Shown one piece after another: positions 17,134-26,001 of a stretch of DNA of 64,000 nucleotides. A program made the translations under genes and the position numbers. The stretch is from Ruania rhizosphaerae (lineage in GTDB: Bacteria > Actinomycetota > Actinomycetes > Actinomycetales > Beutenbergiaceae). The DNA lies in contig NZ_VSMB01000006.1 of assembly GCF_009805705.1 (NCBI RefSeq), forward strand, positions 124,001 to 188,000, read 5' to 3'. Under the pieces are notes generated by a model. It was given only the letters and a program-made list of their open reading frames with translations. It made no database searches and was not told the origin of the DNA. Each line of letters begins with the position of its first letter. Within the stretch, counting starts at the first letter, position 1.

Positions 17134-18213
17134 GTGAGCAGATTCGGCATTCGAGGGGCACAGACGAGCCGGGATCGGGTGGAGCCTCGCCGGGCTCCGC
17201 GCCGGCGGGCGGTCGGTCGTGCGATCCTGGCAGGGTCGGCGTCAGTGGTGCTCCTGGTCGCAGGGTGCAGCGCCGGCGACGACGGGGGAGAAGCGGAGGC
17301 TCCGAGCAGCGAAGCCACGTCCTTCCCGGTGACCATCGAGCACACCTACGGCAGTGCGACGATCTCCGAACAGCCGGAGCGGGTGGTGACGGTGGGTCTC
17401 ATGGACCAGGATGCGTTGCTCGCCCTCGGGATCGTGCCGGTCGCCACCACGGAATGGTTCAGCGCGCAGCCCGGCTCCATCCATCCGTGGGCGACGGATG
17501 AACTGGAGGCCGCCGGTGGAGAGCTGCCGGAGGTGGTCGGTGATTCGAGCGCCATCAATTTCGAGGGCATCCTCGAGCAGGACCCGGACCTGATCCTGGC
17601 GCTGTACTCAGGCATATCCGAGGAGGACTATCAGAGGCTCTCCGACATCGCCCCCACCGTCGCCCAGCCGGAGGGGCAGGTCGACTACGGCATCGGATGG
17701 GAGGAGCTCACCCGCACCGTCGGCGAGGCCGTCGGGATGCCGGACGAGGCGGATGATCTCATCGCGGACGTCGAGGCCCAGTTTGAAGCGGCGCGTACCG
17801 AGTACCCGGAGTTCGCCGGCGCGACGGCGGTGATGGCCATGCCGTACGAAGGCGTCTTCGTCTATGGCCCCGACGATCCGCGTGGCCGGTTCCTGACCGA
17901 GCTGGGGTTCGAGTTGCCGGCGGGCATTGCGGACCTAGCCGGTGACTCGTTCGGGGCGAGCCTCAGTGAGGAGCAGGTCGACCTGCTCGATGTCGATGTG
18001 ATCGTGTGGATCGACTCGAGCGAGACGGATGAGGTCGGCGGTCCGCTGTATCGGTCGCTGCCGGTGCACACCGAGGGCCGGGAGGTCTTCGCCGACTCTG
18101 AGGACCCGGTGGGCGTCGCGACCTCGTTCGTGACTGTGTTGAGCCTGCCGTTCCTGCTTGAGGAGCTCGTGCCCGTGCTGGCGGACCGCGTCGACGGCGG
18201 AGCGTCCGACTGA
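17134..18213 (+). CDS. Iron-siderophore substrate-binding lipoprotein 6
   Basis: 359 residues. A long basic N-terminus precedes the signal helix and lipobox VAGC. FecB-like blocks: EQPERVVTVG, GIVPVATTEW, QDPDLILALYSG. GTG 17134 has GGGAGAG 7-8 bases upstream; other in-frame starts lie nearer the iron box and lack such a site. It is monocistronic behind iron box 4 and closes the iron locus. Confidence 0.92.
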   Translation: MSRFGIRGAQTSRDRVEPRRAPRRRAVGRAILAGSASVVLLVAGCSAGDDGGEAEAPSSEATSFPVTIEHTYGSATISEQPERVVTVGLMDQDALLALGIVPVATTEWFSAQPGSIHPWATDELEAAGGELPEVVGDSSAINFEGILEQDPDLILALYSGISEEDYQRLSDIAPTVAQPEGQVDYGIGWEELTRTVGEAVGMPDEADDLIADVEAQFEAARTEYPEFAGATAVMAMPYEGVFVYGPDDPRGRFLTELGFELPAGIADLAGDSFGASLSEEQVDLLDVDVIVWIDSSETDEVGGPLYRSLPVHTEGREVFADSEDPVGVATSFVTVLSLPFLLEELVPVLADRVDGGASD

Positions 18214-18270
18214 CCGATCTCTCGAGATCACGCGGGCGCAGCCGTCCAGTGGACGGGTTAGCGTAGGGCT

Positions 18271-18933
18271 ATGTCTCGAATCGCTGTTATCGGAGGGCAC
18301 GGCAAGATTGCCCTCCTGCTCTCGAAGACCCTCGCCGATCGGGGAGACGAGGTCACCTCGATCATCCGCAACCCCGAGCACACGGCTGACGTCGAGGCAA
18401 CCGGGGCGCACGCCCTCGTGGCCGACGTCGAGCATCTCAGCGCGACCCAGATCGCCGAGGCGATCGCCGGTCACGATGCGATCGTCTGGTCCGCCGGCGC
18501 CGGCGGGGGCAATCCGGCTCGTACCTACGCCGTCGACCGCGACGCCGCGATCCGCACCATGGACGCCGCCCAGCTCACCGGGATCTTGCGCTTCGTGATG
18601 GTCTCCTACCTTGGCGCGGGCCCGGATCACGGGGTGCCCGAAGATTCGAACTTCTTCCCCTACGCAGAGGCCAAGGCGGCGGCCGACGAGCACCTGCGCG
18701 CGACTGCCCTCGACTGGACGATCCTGCAGCCGAGCCGGCTGACCGACGAGCCGGGCAGCGGGCATATCGCCGTCAGTCAGGAGCGTGGCGAGATCTCGCG
18801 CCAGGATGTGGCCGCGGTCGCGGCCCGGGTGCTCGAGCGGGCCGACACGGTGGGTGTCTCGGTTCCGTTCGTCGGCGGCCAGGTACCGATCGATGCGGCG
18901 CTGGACTCCGTCGTCGGGAATCAGGGCTCCTGA
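18271..18933 (+). CDS. NAD(P)-binding protein, NmrA/YwnB-like atypical SDR
   Basis: 220 residues. The N-terminal Rossmann motif is IAVIGGHGKIALLL, followed by SIIRNPEH and the SDR-like stretch FFPYAEAKAAADEHLR (Tyr and Lys positions of the family). Atypical SDRs of this size act as NAD(P)H-dependent reductases or sensors; the substrate is unknown. It looks leaderless: TAGCGT lies 6 bases before the ATG. It does not overlap or share a promoter with the iron locus. Confidence 0.88.
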   Translation: MSRIAVIGGHGKIALLLSKTLADRGDEVTSIIRNPEHTADVEATGAHALVADVEHLSATQIAEAIAGHDAIVWSAGAGGGNPARTYAVDRDAAIRTMDAAQLTGILRFVMVSYLGAGPDHGVPEDSNFFPYAEAKAAADEHLRATALDWTILQPSRLTDEPGSGHIAVSQERGEISRQDVAAVAARVLERADTVGVSVPFVGGQVPIDAALDSVVGNQGS

Positions 18934-19062
18934 CGGCGGCGGCCTCAGGAAAGAGGACCGAGATCGCAGGCTCGCGTGCAGCTGCTGGTCACGCCCGTCT
19001 GGGGTGGGCGATGGGTCGAGCCGGATGATCGGCTGTCCATGGCCTGGGAGTGCGACTGAGGA

Positions 19063-19644
19063 TCAGCGGGACAGTCGCGCTATCTGCTGCGCGAGCGCGA
19101 TGAGATTGTCCACGTCGACCTCGGACAGCGGCTCGATGTCGGCGGCTCGCCTGACCTCGGCGTCCGCGGCGAGCCCGTCACAGATGTAGATCAGTGCGCG
19201 AGCGACGAGCCGGTCGGGGACGGCGCCGGCCAGCGTCTCCCGCCAGGCGTCCTGGGCGCGCACCAACGCACGTGCGGCGCTCTGGTGTGCTCCGCGCGCG
19301 AGTACGGCGATCGCCGCGTAGTAGAGCTCGAACTCGGAGTCGGCGCGCGCGGACGTGCGCACGATGTAGTCGACCGGACCTGCCTCGGCGCTGCGCATCT
19401 GGTCGGTGTCGGCCGCGACCAGCTCGCCGAAGACGTCGGCGAGGCCCTCCGTCAGGTCGTCCTTGGACGGGAAGTGGTAGAGCAGGCCTCCCTTGGAGAC
19501 GGAGGCGCGATCGGCGACAGCGTCGAGTGTGGCGGCCCGCTCACCCTGGGTCACGAGGATCTCTGCGAATGCGTGCAGCACCTTCGCGCGTGCTGCCGGG
19601 GGTGGCGGCATGCCGATCAGGGTACGCCAGGTGTCGGAGATCAC
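19063..19644 (-). CDS. TetR-family transcriptional regulator
   Basis: 193 residues. The N-terminal helix-turn-helix is ATLDAVADRASVSKGGLLYHF, with the family's following KDDLTEG. The C-terminal ligand domain is of the TetR_C type with no recognised ligand. GTG 19644 is supported by GGAG 7 bases upstream; ATG 19608 is an internal alternative. It is divergent from an MFS efflux pump, with a palindrome between them, so it is the likely repressor of that pump and of itself. Confidence 0.92.
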   Translation of the reverse strand: MISDTWRTLIGMPPPPAARAKVLHAFAEILVTQGERAATLDAVADRASVSKGGLLYHFPSKDDLTEGLADVFGELVAADTDQMRSAEAGPVDYIVRTSARADSEFELYYAAIAVLARGAHQSAARALVRAQDAWRETLAGAVPDRLVARALIYICDGLAADAEVRRAADIEPLSEVDVDNLIALAQQIARLSR

Positions 19645-19667
19645 TCGTCACTCCACCGTCCAGCCGG

Positions 19668-19686
19668 TATAGTAACGAATGTTCGT
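19668..19686 (+). promoter_or_regulatory. MFS promoter -10 and TetR-type operator
   Basis: TATAGT at 19668-19673 is a good -10 for the efflux gene. Immediately after it, ACGAATGTTCGT (19675-19686) is an inverted repeat with 5-base arms and a 2-base centre. The position just downstream of the -10 fits repression by the divergent TetR protein. Confidence 0.65.
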
Positions 19687-19731
19687 CGATCGCCGGTCTC
19701 GTCGACCTGCGCTGTCCGGGAGGTGTCATCC

Positions 19732-21276
19732 ATGTCGCTCACGTTCGACCCCCAGGTCGATCCAGGTCACGACCGCGCGCTCACGCCGGCCACGCCGCTC
19801 TCACGCCGACGCCGGTGGCTCGCCCTGGCGGTGCTGATGCTCCCGGTGCTGCTGGTGGCCGTGGACAACACCGTGCTCAACTTTGCGCTCCCGCAGATCA
19901 GCGAAGCGCTGCAGCCGACCGGCACCCAGCTGCTGTGGGTGATCGACATCTACCCGCTCGTGCTCGCGGGACTGTTGGTGCCGATGGGGGCCGCAGCCGA
20001 CCGATTCGGGCGGCGGCGCATGCTGCTGATCGGTTCCGCCGGCTTCGCGCTCGTCTCAGTCGGCGCCGCCTACGCTCCCACTGCCGCGGCCCTCATCGCC
20101 GCTCGCGGGCTGCTCGGGCTGTTCGGGGCGATGCTCATGCCATCGACCCTGTCACTGCTGCGTCACATCTTCACCGACCGCCAGGAGCGCCGGACAGCCA
20201 TCGCCGTCTGGGGCGCCGGTTTCGGAGGAGGGGCCGCATTGGGGCCGGTCGTCGGCGGGTTCCTCCTCGAACACTTCTGGTGGGGGTCGGTCTTCCTGCT
20301 CGCCGTCGTCGTGCTCCTGCCGTTGCTCGTCCTCGCACCGCTGTTCCTGCCCGAGTCGGCCGACCCGCGCGCCCAGCCGGTCGATGCGGTGTCGGTGCTG
20401 GTGGTCCTAGCCGGGATGGTGGCACTCGTCCTGGGGGTCAAGACCTTCGCCAAGGATGGGGCGAGCATCATCGCCTTCGGAACCTTCGCCGTCGGGCTGG
20501 GACTTTTGACGGCGTTCGCGCGCCGGCAGCGGCGCGTGCGCCATCCGATGATCGAGCTCGATCTGTTCCGTCGCGGTGGATTCTCCGGCGCGGTGCTGAT
20601 CAACCTGCTCTCGGTGGTCGCGCTCGTCGGCTTCCTCTTCTTCGCCTCCCAGGATCTGCAGCTCGTGCACGGCCTTGCGCCGATGCGGGCCAGCCTGGTG
20701 CTGCTGCCCGGAGTGCTCGGGATGGTCCTGGCGGGGCTGCTGGCCGCCCGGCTGGCGCGGCGGGTCCGCCCGGTGGTCATCGTGACCGGGGGCATGCTGC
20801 TGTCGGCGGGCGGGTACCTGCTGGTGGCGCTGGGATCGGCCGACTTGACGCTGCTCGGTGTGGCGTTCGCGATGGTGGCGATCGGGATCGGGGCGGCCGA
20901 GACGCTCTCGAACGATCTCATCCTGTCGTTGGTCCCGGCGGAGAAGGCGGGGGCGGCCTCGGCTATCTCCGAGACTGCCTACGAGGTGGGGTCGGTGCTG
21001 GGGACGGCGATTCTCGGCGGTTTGCTGACCAGTGCGTACACCCGCTCGGTGGTCGTGCCGGACGGTGTGGCCGGTGGGGACGCGGCGGCGGCCCGCGAGA
21101 CCCTCGGTGGTGCGATCGAGGTGGCCGGCAGGCTTCCGGCCGAGCAGGCGCAGGCCCTGGTGGCCTCGGCTCAGGATGCCTTCGCCTCCGGGATCTGGCT
21201 CACGTCGCTCATCGGCTCGCTGCTGGTGCTGGGTGCGGCGGGGATCGCCGTCGGTGCGCTACGACGGGCCAGCTGA
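19732..21276 (+). CDS. MFS drug efflux transporter, DHA2 (14-helix) family
   Basis: 514 residues, about 14 membrane helices. Motif A reads ADRFGRRRML; the DHA2 motif around VDNTVLNFALPQISEAL follows the first helix. It exports drugs or other toxic compounds by proton antiport; the substrate is unknown. ATG 19732 has GGGAGG upstream at slightly long spacing. It is divergent from its probable TetR regulator, and a palindromic repeat follows its stop. Confidence 0.92.
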   Translation: MSLTFDPQVDPGHDRALTPATPLSRRRRWLALAVLMLPVLLVAVDNTVLNFALPQISEALQPTGTQLLWVIDIYPLVLAGLLVPMGAAADRFGRRRMLLIGSAGFALVSVGAAYAPTAAALIAARGLLGLFGAMLMPSTLSLLRHIFTDRQERRTAIAVWGAGFGGGAALGPVVGGFLLEHFWWGSVFLLAVVVLLPLLVLAPLFLPESADPRAQPVDAVSVLVVLAGMVALVLGVKTFAKDGASIIAFGTFAVGLGLLTAFARRQRRVRHPMIELDLFRRGGFSGAVLINLLSVVALVGFLFFASQDLQLVHGLAPMRASLVLLPGVLGMVLAGLLAARLARRVRPVVIVTGGMLLSAGGYLLVALGSADLTLLGVAFAMVAIGIGAAETLSNDLILSLVPAEKAGAASAISETAYEVGSVLGTAILGGLLTSAYTRSVVVPDGVAGGDAAAARETLGGAIEVAGRLPAEQAQALVASAQDAFASGIWLTSLIGSLLVLGAAGIAVGALRRAS

Positions 21277-21299
21277 GGGTCGCGAGCCCCCACCCTCGA

Positions 21300-21341
21300 A
21301 AATCGCTCGTCGATCTGGTTGACCAGATCGACGAGCGATTT
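21300..21341. repeat. Palindromic element, family member 1
   Basis: Perfect inverted repeat with 19-base arms (AAATCGCTCGTCGATCTGG and its complement) around the loop TTGA. It starts 23 bases after the MFS stop. The same arm recurs exactly at 53.7 kb and in variant form at 34.4 and 56.6 kb. It could end transcription, but no U-run follows. Confidence 0.92.
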
Positions 21342-21376
21342 CGCGAATGGGCTGGTTCTGACGTAGTGTCAGAATC

Positions 21377-21724
21377 ATGGACATCGTGTACGGAATTGTG
21401 TTGGTTCTCCACCTCATCGGGTGGGCGATGGTGCTCGGCGGGGCGATCTACGGGATGCGTAGCGTCGAGCTGAGCAAGGGAATGCTGCACGGCATCCTGA
21501 CGGCGCTGGTCGCCGGGATCGTCATGGTCGGCCTGGCCTCGGCCGGGGTGGCAGGCAACGAGCCCAACAACATCAAGATCGGCGTCAAGCTGATCATCGC
21601 GCTGGTGGTGACCGGCATAGTCATCTACGGCGGCCGCAACAGCGAGAAGGTGACCCGCGGCTACCTCGGAGGGATCGCCGGTCTCACCACTCTCAATGTC
21701 GCCATCGCAGTGCTCTGGAGCTGA
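21377..21724 (+). CDS. Small four-helix membrane protein
   Basis: 115 residues, almost entirely hydrophobic, with four predicted helices (about 4-24, 36-56, 67-84, 93-113). I do not recognise a named family with confidence. Start is leaderless: TAGTGT lies 7 bases before the ATG. It sits between the MFS gene and the phosphate cluster and shares a clear promoter with neither. Confidence 0.8.
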   Translation: MDIVYGIVLVLHLIGWAMVLGGAIYGMRSVELSKGMLHGILTALVAGIVMVGLASAGVAGNEPNNIKIGVKLIIALVVTGIVIYGGRNSEKVTRGYLGGIAGLTTLNVAIAVLWS

Positions 21725-21800
21725 GCAGCCGCGTCGTCGTGATCGGCTGTCGAGGCGCATCGCGCCTGCCCCGTGGCCGATCGACGAGACCCCTGTCACA

Positions 21801-21840
21801 TTTTGCCTGATGTTCACCTGATGTTCATCTAACGTTCCCC
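21801..21840 (+). promoter_or_regulatory. PHO box (PhoP-type direct repeats)
   Basis: Units GTTCACC, GTTCATC and GTTCCCC start at 21812, 21823 and 21834, exactly 11 bases apart with 4-base spacers (TGAT, TAAC). A weaker unit TTTTGCC starts at 21801. This is the actinobacterial PhoP-box layout. TAACGT at 21830-21835 could serve as -10. It lies upstream of the Na/Pi cotransporter, so the cluster should be induced by phosphate starvation. Confidence 0.9.
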
Positions 21841-21912
21841 GTCCTGCCGGCGCGCTGACCTCCCCGGCACCGGTTGACTTGGACCGTGCCCACGACTGAC
21901 GGGATTGGCGAG

Positions 21913-23178
21913 ATGAGCCATCAGCAGCCCGAGCGAGACGCCACCTCAGACCTCGAGAGCCCCGTCGCCGGCACCGCGGTTCTCACCGCGGGCGAGGTGA
22001 GCGCCGACACGGCCTCTGAGAGCCCGCTCCGTGGGCCGTTCGACTCACTGATCGCCGAGGGGCGGGCCCGGTCGGTCGTCAACTGGCTCTCCGTCGTCGT
22101 CTCGGTGTACGTCCTGATCTCCGCCGTCGGGGTGATCGGCGCCGGCTTCAAGGCGGCCACCGGCGGCCAGGCCGAAGCACTGTTCGGCTTCGCCAGCAAC
22201 CCGATCGTGGCGCTCATGGTGGGTGTGCTCGCCACCGCGGCCACCCAGTCCTCCTCCACCACGACCTCCATCACGGTGGGTCTGGCTGCTGGTGGGCTGC
22301 CGCTGGAGATCGCGATCCCGATCATCATGGGTGCCAACATCGGCACCACGCTCACGAACACCCTGGTGAGCGTCGGAATGATCCGCAACAAGGATGACTT
22401 CCGGCGTGCCTTCGCCGCCGCGACCGTGCACGACTTCTTCAACCTCCTCGCCGTGGTCATCCTGCTGCCGCTGGAGATCGCCACGGGCTTCCTCGAGCGC
22501 GTATCCGGGTGGCTTGCTGGTGCGCTCACCGGGGTGGGCGGGGTCGACACCGACAGCGTGGACGTGGTCGGTGCGGCAACAGCTCCGCTGGAGAGTCTCG
22601 TCGGCTCGCTCACGGAGCCGATGGCCGCGCCCTGGGGTGGACTGGTGATGATCGCCGTCGGGGTGGCGCTCATCGTCCTGTCGATCACCTTCATCGGGAA
22701 GGTGCTCAAGGTCCTGATGGTCGGTCAGGCCAAGCGGGTCCTGCATGGCGCGATCGGCCGCGGCCCGATCAGTGGCATCGCCTCCGGGGCCGTGGTGACG
22801 GCGATCGTGCAGTCGTCCTCGACGGCCACATCGCTGATGATCCCGCTTGCCGGTTCGGGCACGTTCACACTGCGTCAGATCTACCCGTTCACGCTCGGCT
22901 CGAACATCGGCACCACGGCCACCGCGCTGCTGGCGGCACTGGGTCTGAGCGGGGTCGACGCCGCCCTCGGACTACAGGTCGCGCTGGTGCACCTGCTGTT
23001 CAACCTGGCGGCTACGGCGGTCATCTTCGGGATTCCCTTCTTGCGTGCCATCCCGATCAAAGGAGCTACCTGGCTGGCCGGCCGATCGGCGGAGAACAAG
23101 TCCTTCGCCGCGGTATGGGTGCTCGGGGTGTTCGTCCTCGCTCCCGGCTTGTTGATCGCTGCCACCACCATCTTCTGA
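21913..23178 (+). CDS. Na+/phosphate cotransporter (NptA/PNaS family)
   Basis: About 421 residues. The two inverted PNaS repeats are clear: ATQSSSTTTSITVGLAAGG with GANIGTT, and VQSSSTATSLMIPLAGSG with GSNIGTT. It takes up inorganic phosphate with sodium. ATG 21913 is chosen, but GTG 21886 and TTG 21874 are in frame and no start has a strong ribosome site, so the N-terminus is uncertain. The hydrophilic first 45 residues are low complexity. A PHO box lies about 70-110 bases upstream. Confidence 0.9.
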   Translation: MSHQQPERDATSDLESPVAGTAVLTAGEVSADTASESPLRGPFDSLIAEGRARSVVNWLSVVVSVYVLISAVGVIGAGFKAATGGQAEALFGFASNPIVALMVGVLATAATQSSSTTTSITVGLAAGGLPLEIAIPIIMGANIGTTLTNTLVSVGMIRNKDDFRRAFAAATVHDFFNLLAVVILLPLEIATGFLERVSGWLAGALTGVGGVDTDSVDVVGAATAPLESLVGSLTEPMAAPWGGLVMIAVGVALIVLSITFIGKVLKVLMVGQAKRVLHGAIGRGPISGIASGAVVTAIVQSSSTATSLMIPLAGSGTFTLRQIYPFTLGSNIGTTATALLAALGLSGVDAALGLQVALVHLLFNLAATAVIFGIPFLRAIPIKGATWLAGRSAENKSFAAVWVLGVFVLAPGLLIAATTIF

Positions 23179-23188
23179 AAGGCCGATC

Positions 23189-23572
23189 GTGAACTCCACC
23201 AGCGACCACGATCCATCCACCCCCGAACCGGCCGATGAGCAACCGCCCCTCACCGAGGAGGACATGCCGCGTTCCCTCGAGGAGATCGACGCGGCCCTCG
23301 TGCGCCTGATGGCCGAGACTGAGGCGACAGTCAACCGGCTCCGCGCCGAGTTGGCCGAGCGTCGACAGCACGAGGCACAGCATGCCGAGATCGAACGGCT
23401 CGAACATCACCTTGCCGAGGCCACGGTGAACTGGTCGAAGGTCAAGGAGTTCTTCGAGGAGGTGCTTCGTGAGCTGACCGGCCGGCAGGCGGCCGATATG
23501 GGCGAGGACGAGCGCCCGGCCGGCCGTCCCGAAGGTGAGAGGCGGAACGACCCGGGAACGGAGGAGCGATGA
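23189..23572 (+). CDS. Small coiled-coil protein of the phosphate cluster
   Basis: 127 residues, soluble and charged, with an acidic Pro-rich head, a long heptad-like helix (about 28-95, for example AEIERLEHHLAEATVNWSKV) and a disordered tail. No known family recognised. GTG 23189 has GAAAGG upstream, starts 10 bases after the cotransporter and overlaps pstS by 4 bases, so it belongs to this PHO-box operon. A regulatory or scaffolding role toward the cotransporter is a guess from position only. Confidence 0.82.
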   Translation: MNSTSDHDPSTPEPADEQPPLTEEDMPRSLEEIDAALVRLMAETEATVNRLRAELAERRQHEAQHAEIERLEHHLAEATVNWSKVKEFFEEVLRELTGRQAADMGEDERPAGRPEGERRNDPGTEER

Positions 23573-24540
23573 CCCCGACGAACCGGCGCACTGCGACAGT
23601 CACGCTGGCGGGTGCGGCCGCACTGGCACTCGCCGCCTGCACTGGAGAGGCATCCGCCACCGACCGGATCGAGATCTCTGGATCGTCCACCGTGGCTCCC
23701 ATCACCGAGCACGTCGCCAGAACGGCCGGGCATGAGGTGTCGGTGACGGCGGAGGGCACCGAGGACGGGTTCGTGCGCTTCTGCGCGGGGGAGTCCGCGA
23801 TCAACAACGCCTCCGAGGCCATCCCGCAGGAGTTCCTGGACGCCTGCGCAGCCTCTGGGATCGAGTTCATCGAACTGCCGATCGCCTGGGACGCCCTCGC
23901 CGTGGTGGTGCATGCCGAGAACGACTTCGCTGATGACCTCACGCTCGAGGAGCTGGGCGCGATCTGGGCTCCGGACTCGAGTGTGCAGACGTGGCAGGAC
24001 GTGCGACCCGAGTGGCCGGACTCCGAGCTCACCCGCTACGGGCGACCGGACGGGTCGGGCACCTTCGCGACCTTCACGCACCACGTCAACGGCGAGACCG
24101 GCGAGATCGTCGAGGGAGTGCAGTCCTCGGACGACATCACCGAACTCACCGGCTGGGTCGCGGACGACCCGGGAGCGATCGCCTTCATGGGCATCGGCAA
24201 CTACCTCGGCAGCGCCGAGACGCGCGATGAGATGACCACCGTGAGCATCGACGGCGTGGCACCCTCGCTCGAGCGTGTGCAGGACGGCAGCTACGAGCCG
24301 CTGAGCCGGCCGCTGTTCATCTACGTCTCGACGGCTGCGCTGGAGTCAGAGGACGTCACTGGGTTCGTCGAGGCATACCTGGAGCAGGCGCAGGCGTCCG
24401 CGGCCCTGACGTTCTTCTACGCTCTGGACGACGAGCTCACCGCGGCGGCGGCGCAGCGGTTCGAGGCACGCGTGGTTGGGTCGGTCTTCGATGGTGACCC
24501 GTTCGGTGAGGTCGACCTGCTGGAGGCGCTCACGTCCTGA
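23569..24540 (+). CDS. PstS-family phosphate-binding lipoprotein (orphan)
   Basis: 323 residues. Signal peptide with lipobox LAAC, then the phosphate-binding signature IEISGSSTVAPITEHV; further blocks FAGESAINNAS-like (reads FCAGESAINNAS) and GRPDGSGTFATFTHHV match PstS. It normally feeds the PstCAB importer, but no pstC, pstA or pstB follows, so it either works with a transporter elsewhere or serves as a phosphate scavenger or sensor. It overlaps the coiled-coil gene by 4 bases. Confidence 0.9.
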   Translation: MTPTNRRTATVTLAGAAALALAACTGEASATDRIEISGSSTVAPITEHVARTAGHEVSVTAEGTEDGFVRFCAGESAINNASEAIPQEFLDACAASGIEFIELPIAWDALAVVVHAENDFADDLTLEELGAIWAPDSSVQTWQDVRPEWPDSELTRYGRPDGSGTFATFTHHVNGETGEIVEGVQSSDDITELTGWVADDPGAIAFMGIGNYLGSAETRDEMTTVSIDGVAPSLERVQDGSYEPLSRPLFIYVSTAALESEDVTGFVEAYLEQAQASAALTFFYALDDELTAAAAQRFEARVVGSVFDGDPFGEVDLLEALTS

Positions 24541-24600
24541 TGCCGATGGGCCGATTCGGGCGGCTACCTGACCCAGCGGGATGCGGCACCATGGGGCGCA

Positions 24601-25818
24601 ATGACTGAGGCAGCTGAAACCGAGGTTCGCTCGCGTGGTTCCGTGGGTGAGGTGTTCTGGATCTTCCTCCGGCTCGGCTTGACCTCGTTCGGCGGACCGG
24701 TGGCCCACCTCGGCTACTTCCGGGAGGCCCTGGTGCAGCGGCGCCGGTGGCTGACCGACGCCGCCTACGCCGACATCGTGGCGCTGTGCCAGTTCCTGCC
24801 CGGCCCAGCCTCCAGTCAGGTGGGTATGGCGCTCGGCGTGCGCCGAGCGGGCATCGGCGGGATGCTGGCAGCTTGGTTCGCGTTCACGATGCCCTCGGCC
24901 ATCGTGCTGGTGGCCTTCGCCTATGGCGTGTCCGCGTGGGGAGATCTCGACGGCGCAGGCTGGCTTCTCGGGCTGAAAGCGGCAGCCGTGGCCGTGGTCG
25001 CCCAGGCGGTGCTCGGGATGGCCAAGACGCTCACCCCGGATGCGCCGAGGGCTACCATCGCCGCCGCCGCCATGATCCTGGTGCTGTTGGTGCCGAGCAC
25101 AGTGGTGCAGGTGGTGGTGATCGCGGCGGGTGGTCTGGCCGGGCTGTTGTGGCTGCGGGCACGGGAGGATGCTGTGCCCGGCGACGACGGCGACCTGGCA
25201 CTCCCCGTGTCGCGCCGCACCGGGGTGATCTGCCTGAGCCTCTTTGCCCTGTTGCTCGCCTGCCTGCCGCTCGTCGTGGCGTTCACCACCGATCCCACCC
25301 TCCGGCTGGTCGACCTGTTCTACCGGGCCGGGTCGCTGGTGTTCGGCGGCGGGCACGTGGTGCTCCCGCTGCTGGAGTCCGAGACCGTGGCCACGGGGTT
25401 GGTCGGGCATGACATCTTCCTTGCCGGGTATGGGGCCGCGCAGGCGGTGCCTGGCCCGCTGTTCACCTTCGCCGCCTATCTCGGGGCCAGTGCCACCGCG
25501 GGACCGACGGGAGTTCTCGGTGGCGCGATCGCGTTGCTGGCGATCTTCCTGCCCGCGGCGTTGCTGGTGCTCGGGGTGCTGCCGTTCTGGGAGCGGCTCC
25601 GGCGGGTGCGGGCCGCGCGGCGCGCACTGCTGGGGATCAACGCGGCCGTGGTGGGCATCCTCGCCGCCGCGCTGTACGACCCGGTGTTCACGCAAGGTGT
25701 GACCTCCGCGACCGCCCTGGCACTGGCCGTGGCGGTGTTCATCGCGCAGACCTGGTGGAAGGTGCCCGCCTGGGCGGCAGTGATCGGTGCTGGGGTGGTC
25801 GGCTTCGTGGTCCTCTGA
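24601..25818 (+). CDS. chrA: Chromate transporter, long-chain ChrA type
   Basis: 405 residues with the two CHR half-domains of long-chain ChrA: LGLTSFGGPVAHLGYF and QFLPGPASSQVGMALG in the first, VFGGGHVVLPLLES and AQAVPGPLFTFAAYLG in the second. It pumps chromate out using the membrane potential. It starts 60 bases after pstS; no ribosome binding site is obvious, so it may be leaderless. Chromate specificity is by family; related anions are possible. Confidence 0.93.
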   Translation: MTEAAETEVRSRGSVGEVFWIFLRLGLTSFGGPVAHLGYFREALVQRRRWLTDAAYADIVALCQFLPGPASSQVGMALGVRRAGIGGMLAAWFAFTMPSAIVLVAFAYGVSAWGDLDGAGWLLGLKAAAVAVVAQAVLGMAKTLTPDAPRATIAAAAMILVLLVPSTVVQVVVIAAGGLAGLLWLRAREDAVPGDDGDLALPVSRRTGVICLSLFALLLACLPLVVAFTTDPTLRLVDLFYRAGSLVFGGGHVVLPLLESETVATGLVGHDIFLAGYGAAQAVPGPLFTFAAYLGASATAGPTGVLGGAIALLAIFLPAALLVLGVLPFWERLRRVRAARRALLGINAAVVGILAAALYDPVFTQGVTSATALALAVAVFIAQTWWKVPAWAAVIGAGVVGFVVL

Positions 25819-26001
25819 TCGGACGCGGCACGACCGGACAACGGACGGGCGATTCCACGGTTCGAGGGAAGCTACAGGGAAGAGATCGCGGCACTCTCAG
25901 GAAACAGATCGTGGAGTTCTATCCTGCCGCGGACACGATGTGCGCTGCGTTGTGGACACACGGCATTCGATGTCGGACCGAGCGCATAGGCTCGGGTCGC
26001 G

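Noticed and set aside
19674-19687. LexA/SOS box reading of ACGAATGTTCGT
   Set aside because: The actinobacterial SOS box needs a 4-base centre between longer arms; here the centre is 2 bases and the neighbours are TetR and an efflux pump.
24938-24952. A third GGGGAGATCTC motif
   Set aside because: It lies inside chrA coding sequence with no promoter after it, so it is probably chance.
25900-26001. SOS box upstream of pcrA
   Set aside because: No TCGAAC-N4-GTTCGA-type palindrome found; only scattered TTCGA half-sites.
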